This document shows, piece after piece, positions 58,593 to 64,000 of a DNA stretch of 64,000 nt. This DNA comes from Myxococcota bacterium (GTDB lineage: Bacteria > Myxococcota_A > UBA9160 > UBA4427), in assembly GCA_028278345.1 (NCBI GenBank), contig JANQEL010000147.1, positions 1 to 64,000 on the forward strand. Direction: 5' to 3'. A program made the position numbers and the translations under genes. How positions within the stretch are numbered: the first letter of the stretch is position 1; every line of letters starts with the position of its first letter. The notes under the pieces were generated by a model. It was not told the origin of the DNA, did no database searches, and saw only the letters and a list, made by a program, of their open reading frames with translations.

Positions 58593-59789
58593 TCAGGCGA
58601 GAGATAGCAGAGTGGTCGCCAGGGTGTGGGCGTCGATCAGCGACCAGCCGTTGTCCTGGACGAGTTCGGTGTCGAGGACGCCGATACCCAGCTCCTTGAG
58701 ACGCGCGAGATCGAGGGGTGTCTCGTAGCGACCGCCGTGGGAATCGATCGCCACGATGTCGAGGATGCGATCGATCGGCGTGTCCTCCCCCGCGTCTCGG
58801 CGCACCGCGGCGATCAACTCTTCGACGCTGTCTCCGAGAGACATCCCGACCTGCTCGGGGTCGTGGCCCATGTTGGGCACGAAGACCTTCGGGCAGGGGG
58901 CTTCGACGATCGCGCGCCCTACCCCGCGTACGAGGAGGTTGGCGAGTACGCTCGAGTAGAAGCTTCCCGTCGGGAAGCAGATGAGATCGGCTTCGCGAAT
59001 CAGACGCCGCAGCTTCTCGTCCGCGCGAACGCTGGCCGACGTGTCGTCGTCGAGCGCGCGCACGAGTTCGAGATCCACGACGCGACTCGAAATCGGCGGA
59101 GCCTCCTTCCCCGTGAGCCGGTGCTGCCCGATCACGCGCTCGCCATCGGCCAGCGTGGCCGCCAACTCGACGGATTGGGCGGTGATCGGAACGACCTGCC
59201 CACGCACCTCGACCAGCTTTGAAAAGAGGAAGAGCACCGCGTCGATGTCGCCTTCGTTCGCGAGCAGGCCCCCGGTGATCACGAGGTTGCCCACGCTCGC
59301 GCGACGCAGATCGAAATCCGACGGCATGCGGTTCTGGAACTCGCGTAGGTGGGTCCGCACCAGGCGCCGCAGCGGGCCGGGGACGACGCGCACCAGTTCG
59401 TGCTCGCCCGAAACGAGGGAATCGAGTTCGGCCCAGAGTTCGTCGGCGCCGCCATCCGCGGGCAGGCGATAGGAGAACAGGCGAAAGATCTCGGGGTTGC
59501 CGCGCGCCGTCTCGTCGGCCAGCGACATCATGCGCTGGCGCAGGTCGCCCACCGAGAGCACCCCGAAGGCGCGCCGGATCTCGGCGGAACTCCCGCCCGA
59601 GTCGAAGGCCGTGACAAGGTGAATGGAGTTGTGGGTGTAGCGCTTGAGTTCGCGACAGGTCTTCGCGAGGGCCGTGCCGCCCGAGAAGAAGAGGATCTTC
59701 GGGCCCAGCTCGGGAGCGCGCAGATAACGATCGAGGCGCGCCGGATCGGGCACGCGCGCGGCTCTTCGGATGTGGACTTCGATCGGCAA
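58593..59789 (-). CDS. CofD/YvcK-like protein (GAK-type)
   Basis: This 398-aa protein has the CofD/YvcK fold: ILFFSGGTALAKTCRELKRY, then VTAFDSGGSSAEIRRAFG and VLSVGDLRQRMMSLAD, the same two loops as YvcK and CofD (F420 biosynthesis). The remainder (EGDIDAVLFLFSKLVEVRGQ, LICFPTGSFYSSVLANLL, FVPNMGHDPEQVGMSLGDSV) matches the CofD-related group found with ATP-grasp proteins in GAK systems. No ATP-grasp gene is next to it. CofD itself makes the F420 precursor, but this group is of unknown function. TTG is the apparent start and no ribosome site is visible. Confidence 0.85.
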   Translation of the reverse strand: MPIEVHIRRAARVPDPARLDRYLRAPELGPKILFFSGGTALAKTCRELKRYTHNSIHLVTAFDSGGSSAEIRRAFGVLSVGDLRQRMMSLADETARGNPEIFRLFSYRLPADGGADELWAELDSLVSGEHELVRVVPGPLRRLVRTHLREFQNRMPSDFDLRRASVGNLVITGGLLANEGDIDAVLFLFSKLVEVRGQVVPITAQSVELAATLADGERVIGQHRLTGKEAPPISSRVVDLELVRALDDDTSASVRADEKLRRLIREADLICFPTGSFYSSVLANLLVRGVGRAIVEAPCPKVFVPNMGHDPEQVGMSLGDSVEELIAAVRRDAGEDTPIDRILDIVAIDSHGGRYETPLDLARLKELGIGVLDTELVQDNGWSLIDAHTLATTLLSLA

Positions 59790-59917
59790 TGGAGGATCCC
59801 GTCGATTCCCGCGTGTGGGGTCGCCGCTCGAACCCGGGCGGCGCGAGCGAACGATACGCCGGGCGCCATGCCGGCGCTGCGCTGACGCTGAGTCCGCGCG
59901 GACGCGGAATCGCGATT

Positions 59918-59939
59918 TTGCGATCGCAAGGATTTGACA
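59918..59939 (+). promoter_or_regulatory. Palindrome plus -35-like hexamer before the FAH-family gene
   Basis: TTGCGATCGCAA (59918-59929) is a perfect 12-bp palindrome, and a TTGACA hexamer (59934-59939) follows. A clear -10 box is not visible at the expected spacing. They lie 30-50 bases before the ATG at 59969, so a promoter with an operator is plausible. Confidence 0.4.
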
Positions 59940-59968
59940 GACCTCGCGAGCTTGGGACCCTCTCGCGG

Positions 59969-61264
59969 ATGCCGAATCGAAACCTTCTTCTTTCTATCTA
60001 TTTGCGCCACGTGCTGCGCACCGGAAGCCAGCTGCTGGTCGCGAGTGCAATCATCCTGCTGGTGGTACAAAGCACCGCTTTCGCCAGTGCGGCGCAGTGT
60101 CTCGATGACGCAGGGATCGCGCGAGTCGCGCGGGTCGTCGGCCCCGACGGCCAACCGGTCTACGCGCGGGTGATCGAGGCCAGGGACGGTGTACCCATCG
60201 CGGTTGCGCCGATCGCTTCGACCGACACGCCCCTCGCCGACGTGTTTGAGGCGGTCGCGACTCCGATCGGTCTCGACGCGACCGTCTGGCGCATCGGCGA
60301 AGACGAAGTGCGGGAGCGCGTCTGTGCACCGGTCTCCGTTCCGCAGGAGGCGCTCTACGACGAAACGAGCGTGATCATCTCAGTGGGCCTGAACTATGCC
60401 GCCCACGCCGACGAAGCCGGTGGCGGAGATGTCTTCCTGTTTCCGAAACCGGTCGAGCCGAGCGCACCCTACGGCCATGTCGCCCCACCCGATGGCGTGG
60501 TGTTGCTCGATTACGAAGTCGAGTTGGCATACGTGCTGCTCGAAGGCGTCGATCTCTCGAACCGTCCCGACCTCGACAGCTTTCTCGACAACACGGCCTT
60601 CTTCGTCTCCAACGACATCACCGATCGCGAAGCGCTGATCAAGCGCGTCGGTTTCTCACCTCCGGGCATCGGCTTCGTCGAGGGCAAGGGACAGCCGAAC
60701 TTCCTGCCGGCCGGGCCGTGGATGGTGCGGGGGCGCGAGCTCTTCGCCGCCGCCGAACGCTGCGGCCAGAAGGGGTTGCGGATCGGGCTCTCGGTCGATG
60801 AGGGGGACGGTTTCGTCGAGCGACAGAACGCGACGACCGAGGCGATGATCGTGAAGCCCCACGATCTGCTGGCGCAGATCGCGAACCAGATCGAGAGCGA
60901 GGGCCTGCGCACGACGATGCCCTTCGAGAGTCGGGGTGGAGACCAACGCTTCCCCTTCGCGATCCAGCGCAGCGACGACGCGCCCGCGATGCTTCCGGCC
61001 GGCACGATCATCCAGACCGGCACACCCGAAGGCGTGGCGATGCAGGCACCGTCGATTCCGGGCGTCACCTTCCGCGGCCTGCTCCGCTTGCGCGGCCCCC
61101 TCGAACAATTCCGCATCGAGCAGATCGCGCGCGCCAAGACCGGCGAGCCCGGTGGCTACCTCGCGCCCGGCGATCGGGTTCGCGCCTGGATCGACGGGCT
61201 GGGCGCCCAGGAGTTCGATATCCATCCTGCCGGAAGCAAGATCCAACACGACCCATGCGACTGA
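59969..61264 (+). CDS. Secreted or membrane-anchored fumarylacetoacetate hydrolase-family protein
   Basis: This 431-aa protein starts with a hydrophobic signal/anchor (LLVASAIILLVVQSTAFA, residues 22-39) and a Cys shortly after. The FAH domain begins near VIISVGLNYAAHADEAGGG. It has LLDYEVELAYVLLEG, the metal-binding Asp/Glu pattern, VSNDITDREALIKRV, and ends IIQTGTPEGVAMQAPSIPGV then LAPGDRVRAWIDGLG, the typical closing segment. FAH-family enzymes hydrolyse or decarboxylate beta-diketo acids. A signal sequence is unusual for this family, which is normally cytoplasmic. The ATG at 59969 was chosen because the signal begins there. Confidence 0.88.
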   Translation: MPNRNLLLSIYLRHVLRTGSQLLVASAIILLVVQSTAFASAAQCLDDAGIARVARVVGPDGQPVYARVIEARDGVPIAVAPIASTDTPLADVFEAVATPIGLDATVWRIGEDEVRERVCAPVSVPQEALYDETSVIISVGLNYAAHADEAGGGDVFLFPKPVEPSAPYGHVAPPDGVVLLDYEVELAYVLLEGVDLSNRPDLDSFLDNTAFFVSNDITDREALIKRVGFSPPGIGFVEGKGQPNFLPAGPWMVRGRELFAAAERCGQKGLRIGLSVDEGDGFVERQNATTEAMIVKPHDLLAQIANQIESEGLRTTMPFESRGGDQRFPFAIQRSDDAPAMLPAGTIIQTGTPEGVAMQAPSIPGVTFRGLLRLRGPLEQFRIEQIARAKTGEPGGYLAPGDRVRAWIDGLGAQEFDIHPAGSKIQHDPCD

Positions 61265-61289
61265 CCCCCAACACGAAGTGAGACCCTAC

Positions 61290-61730
61290 ATGGCCAACTT
61301 TTCCGAGATTCCCTGGATCGCCGAACACATCGCCCTCTACAAATCCGACCCCGAGAAGGCCCATCAGTGGGATTCGACGCCGCTGGGCGGCCCCGGCATC
61401 CTGCCGACCCTCCTGCTCACCACGAAGGGGCGCAAGAGCGGCGAACCGCGATCGCTTCCGCTGATCTACGGCGAGCACGGCGACAGCTACGTGATCATCG
61501 CGTCGAAGGGCGGCATGCCCGACCACCCGCTGTGGTTCCGCAACCTCGAAGCCGATCCCGAATGCGACCTGATGGTCGGCCCGAAGGCTGTGCACGCCCG
61601 TGCACGGGTGGCCGAAGGGGCCGAGCGCGAGGAGATCTGGGCGAAGATGGTCGAGCTCTACCCGCCCTACACCGACTACCAGGACAACACCGAGCGAACG
61701 ATCCCGGTGGTGGTGCTGGATCCCGCCTGA
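61290..61730 (+). CDS. Deazaflavin (F420)-dependent nitroreductase-like (Ddn) protein
   Basis: This 146-aa protein is a Ddn/DUF385-type split barrel: GPGILPTLLLTTKGRKSGEP (K-G-R-x-S-G motif for the F420 phosphate), then YVIIASKGGMPDHPLWFRNL, DPECDLMVGPKAVHARARV and ERTIPVVVLD. These are the standard family motifs, W-F-x-N-L included. Such proteins reduce nitro-compounds, quinones or enones with F420H2. It starts 25 bases after the FAH-family gene and the two are likely one transcript. The TetR gene follows 92 bases downstream. Confidence 0.93.
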   Translation: MANFSEIPWIAEHIALYKSDPEKAHQWDSTPLGGPGILPTLLLTTKGRKSGEPRSLPLIYGEHGDSYVIIASKGGMPDHPLWFRNLEADPECDLMVGPKAVHARARVAEGAEREEIWAKMVELYPPYTDYQDNTERTIPVVVLDPA

Positions 61731-61822
61731 CCGAGGCCCCCTCCAAGTCATCGTAGAAGCAGGGTTTTTCTGGCACGCCCTCGCGCTTGAGATTTCTGTA
61801 AACGCCTTTTACTTTTTGGCGC

Positions 61823-62602
61823 GTGAGCCACGACGTCATCGATCTCGAGCAGGCACGGCATTCGCCGCGGGTCGCCCGCAAGCGACAGGCGCGCATGCGC
61901 GAGATCCTGGGCCAGGCGCTGGCCATGCTGCGCGAGGAAGGCAGTGAGGCCGTCAGTCTTTCGCGTGTGGCCTCGCGTCTCGGTGTCACGACGGCGGCAC
62001 TCTACCGCTACTTCCCCTCGAAGGATGCGCTCGACGCCGAACTACAGCGCGCGGTGATCGCGGCGCTGGTGGCCGCGGTGCGTGAACGCACCGATGACGC
62101 CGACGCCTTCGCGCTGGACAACAAGCTGCCCGAACTCGACCGCGCCCTGCTCTCGATCGTGGTCACGACCCTGGTCTTCGAACGCTTCGCCGACACGTCG
62201 CCGGCCGAGTTCGGCTACCTGACGCGCAACCTAAGCACGCCGGACCTCGTGCTGCCCGATCGCGAAGCCGCGCATGTCTTCGAAGCAGCCTGGTCGGCGC
62301 TAGTCGATCTCGCCGTGCGAATCGAAGTCGCCCAGGAGTGCGAAGTGCTGACCGAGGGCGACCCCAACGAACGCGCGGTGGCGCTGTGGGCGGCACTCCA
62401 GGGCGTCGTACAGACCCGCAAGCTCGTGCGCAGCGCACGCGGGCGCATCGAACCCGAACGCCTCGTGCACACCCTCGTCCAGGGCCTGCTCGTCGGCTGG
62501 GGTGTTGCGCGCGAAGACGCCGAGCGCGTACTCGATCTCGCCGAACGCGAAGGCTTCGCGGACGGTCTCGTTTCGACTCTCGACTTTCTGCAGACGAACT
62601 AG
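61823..62602 (+). CDS. TetR-family transcriptional regulator
   Basis: This 259-aa protein has a TetR DNA-binding domain (RQARMREILGQALAMLREEG, then the helix-turn-helix VASRLGVTTAALYRYFPSKD). The C-terminal domain is helical and lacks a clear ligand signature. The GTG start at 61823 has no strong ribosome site. A short inverted repeat GTAAA-TTTAC (61798-61812) just upstream could be its operator, but it is weak. The amidohydrolase gene follows 9 bases after its stop, so the regulator probably controls that enzyme. Confidence 0.9.
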   Translation: MSHDVIDLEQARHSPRVARKRQARMREILGQALAMLREEGSEAVSLSRVASRLGVTTAALYRYFPSKDALDAELQRAVIAALVAAVRERTDDADAFALDNKLPELDRALLSIVVTTLVFERFADTSPAEFGYLTRNLSTPDLVLPDREAAHVFEAAWSALVDLAVRIEVAQECEVLTEGDPNERAVALWAALQGVVQTRKLVRSARGRIEPERLVHTLVQGLLVGWGVAREDAERVLDLAEREGFADGLVSTLDFLQTN

Positions 62603-62611
62603 GAGCCCAGC

Positions 62612-64000
62612 ATGAGCAAGCACGACCTCGTGATCCGCGGAGGAACCCTCGTCGACGGAACGGGTGAAGCCCCCCGAACCGGCGATGTCGCGATCGATGG
62701 CGATCGCATCGCCGCGGTGGGCGAAGGCGTGGGCGAAGGCGCACGCGAGATCGACGCCGACGGGCTCCTCGTCACTCCCGGCTGGGTCGACATCCACGCC
62801 CACTACGATGCCCAGGCCACCTGGGATCCGATGCTCTCGCCCTCTTCCGAGCACGGTGTCACCACCGTGGTCGTCGGCAACTGCGGCGTCGGCTTCGCTC
62901 CGGTGAAAGAACACATGCACGACGAGCTCATCGACCTGATGGAAGCGGTCGAAGACATCCCGGGTTCGGCCATGCACGAAGGCATCCAGTGGGAGTGGGA
63001 GACCTTCCCGGAATTCATGGACGCCCTCGAACGCCGCGAACACGCGATCGACTACGGCGTGCAGGTGCCCCACTGCGCCCTGCGCGCCTACGTGATGGCC
63101 GAGCGGGGCATCGACAACGAAGCCGCGACGGCGGACGACATCGCACAGATGCAGGAAATCGTTCGCGAGGCCCTGCGCGCCGGCGCACTCGGCTTCTCGA
63201 CGTCTCGCACCGAGATGCACAACACGAAGGAGGGTGTTCCCGTGCCCGGCACCTTCGCCGAGCGCGACGAACTCTTCGGTATCGGTGAGGCGCTCAACGC
63301 CGAGAACGCCGGTGTCTTCCAGATGAGCCTCACCCATCGCGACGTGCCGAAGGAGATGGGTTGGATGACCGACCTCGCCCGCGAAACCGGGCGCATGGTG
63401 ACCTTCAACCTGCAGCAGATCGACGAGAACCCCGAACTCTACAAGGAAGGGCTCAAGGGCCTCGACGAAGCGCGGGCCCAGGGCATCACGAACCTGCGCG
63501 GCCAGTTCTCCGGTCGGCCCGTCGGCGTGCTGATGGGCTGGGAGACGAGCATCCACCCGTTCTGGGGCCATCCCGAGTACGTGAAGTGGATGAAGCTCCC
63601 GATCGACGAGCGCCTGAAGAAGCTGCGCGAACCCGAAGTGAAGGCGCGCCTGCTCGAAAGCGACGAGCTGCGCACCGACTCGCTTCCCGCCAACGCCCCG
63701 ATCCCCGAGCCGATGCTGAAGTTTCTCGCCGCCTCGACCTACAAGATGTATCCGATGGGCGGTGGCCACGACTACGAGCCCGCCCCCGAGCAATCGGTGA
63801 AGGGCTTGATGGAAGCGACGGGCAAGAGCGCGTCGGAGATCGTCTACGACGCGTTGATGGACCAGGAGGGCAAGGGGCTCATCTACTTCCCGCTCTTCGG
63901 TTACGCGACCGAGCGCTTCGACGCGATCGAAGAGACGATGCTGCATCCCCAGACGGGGCTGTCGCTGGCCGACGGCGGCGCGCACTGTGGCGCGATCTGC
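62612..64000 (+). CDS. N-acyl-D-amino-acid deacylase-like amidohydrolase, 3' incomplete
   Basis: The open frame from the ATG at 62612 runs to the window end (463 codons so far). It begins DLVIRGGTLVDGTGEAPRTG and has the metal motif GWVDIHAHYDAQATWDP (H-x-H), VTTVVVGNCGVGFAPVKEH, and AGALGFSTSRTEMHNTKEG, all standard for D-aminoacylase/dihydroorotase-type amidohydrolases (COG3653). The usual second His cluster and the end lie beyond 64000, where the last visible segment is LSLADGGAHCGAIC. The TetR stop overlaps its GGAG ribosome site. It probably deacylates an N-acyl amide or related compound. Confidence 0.9.
   Translation, partial: MSKHDLVIRGGTLVDGTGEAPRTGDVAIDGDRIAAVGEGVGEGAREIDADGLLVTPGWVDIHAHYDAQATWDPMLSPSSEHGVTTVVVGNCGVGFAPVKEHMHDELIDLMEAVEDIPGSAMHEGIQWEWETFPEFMDALERREHAIDYGVQVPHCALRAYVMAERGIDNEAATADDIAQMQEIVREALRAGALGFSTSRTEMHNTKEGVPVPGTFAERDELFGIGEALNAENAGVFQMSLTHRDVPKEMGWMTDLARETGRMVTFNLQQIDENPELYKEGLKGLDEARAQGITNLRGQFSGRPVGVLMGWETSIHPFWGHPEYVKWMKLPIDERLKKLREPEVKARLLESDELRTDSLPANAPIPEPMLKFLAASTYKMYPMGGGHDYEPAPEQSVKGLMEATGKSASEIVYDALMDQEGKGLIYFPLFGYATERFDAIEETMLHPQTGLSLADGGAHCGAIC

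Noticed and set aside
1-64000. tRNA genes (including tRNA-Sec), rRNA, CRISPR arrays, insertion sequences and prophage genes.
   Set aside because: I saw no cloverleaf-like segments, no rRNA-like conserved stretches, no regularly spaced repeats, and no transposase, integrase or phage structural proteins in any frame.

Overview
The window is high-GC, gene-dense bacterial chromosome with no tRNA, rRNA, IS element, phage gene or CRISPR array that I can see. A Gram-negative host is suggested by two lipobox lipoproteins, a PEP-CTERM protein, an RND/MMPL transporter, a type IV prepilin and a Tat-exported molybdoenzyme. Three luciferase-like (LLM) oxidoreductases and two Ddn-like deazaflavin oxidoreductases suggest that cofactor F420 is present. 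Much of the rest is CoA-ester, lipid or terpenoid catabolism: CoA transferase, CitE-like lyase, acyl-CoA dehydrogenase homologue, thiolase with Zn-OB partner, enoyl-CoA hydratase, P450, SDRs, GMC oxidoreductase and SnoaL-like proteins. I would guess a deltaproteobacterial, Myxococcota-like or related lineage, but the sequence alone does not settle that.

Layout. 1-4.3 kb: LLM oxidoreductase (5' truncated), CitE-like lyase and a double-domain CaiB/BaiF CoA transferase. 4.3-6.6 kb: MarR regulator, methyltransferase and a DMT transporter with a very His-rich tail, preceded by inverted repeats over the marR start. 6.6-13.98 kb: an SDR/PPOX/SnoaL/DUF7064-like operon, a second LLM enzyme, a HIBADH-like dehydrogenase, a VOC protein and a GSA-aminomutase-like aminotransferase. 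14.1-20.2 kb: prepilin plus two unknown genes, GNAT, DAO-type flavoprotein and PEP-CTERM protein. 20.4-22.3 kb: lipoprotein carboxylesterase. 22.3-28.0 kb: an overlapping five-gene operon, TetR plus the alpha, beta, gamma and delta (chaperone) components of an ethylbenzene/steroid-C25-dehydrogenase-type molybdenum enzyme. 28-44.8 kb: RND transporter whose start codon lies in an 11-bp inverted repeat, lipoprotein, third LLM, acyl-CoA dehydrogenase homologue, GlxA/AraC regulator, methyltransferase, Zn-OB/thiolase pair, DUF1295 protein with an MFS remnant behind it, GMC/subunit-3 pair, SBBP beta-propeller protein and P450. 44.9-64 kb: M20 peptidase, enoyl-CoA hydratase, the selenoprotein neighbourhood, MBL hydrolase, antiporter-EIIA fusion, K+ channel, methyltransferase, GST, CofD-like protein, secreted FAH-family protein, Ddn-like protein, TetR and an amidohydrolase that runs off the end.

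The most notable content is three genes interrupted by a single in-frame UGA that reads best as selenocysteine. Two are AhpD/CMD-like proteins with a C-F-Y-U motif (47267-48457 + and 49255-50361 -). In both, the Glu, Cys, Sec and His spacing matches the AhpD catalytic set. The third is a PRXL2/SelU-like peroxiredoxin with a U-L-F-C motif (52798-53340 +). All three have a 7-bp stem-loop whose apical loop begins 25-26 nt after the UGA. The two AhpD-like hairpins share the loop CGTGC and differ by a compensated base pair. They sit among DsbA-fold isomerases, an SDR, a Ddn-like protein and an SnoaL-like protein, so this 6-kb stretch looks like a thiol/selenol redox and detoxification neighbourhood. 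Naive translation would truncate all three.

Gene packing is extreme. Same-strand neighbours overlap as GTGA, ATGA or TGATG, and four convergent pairs share exactly one CTAG, each gene using TAG as its stop. No gene-free stretch exceeds 300 bases; the longest, 20206-20469, separates two divergent genes and holds only short inverted repeats.
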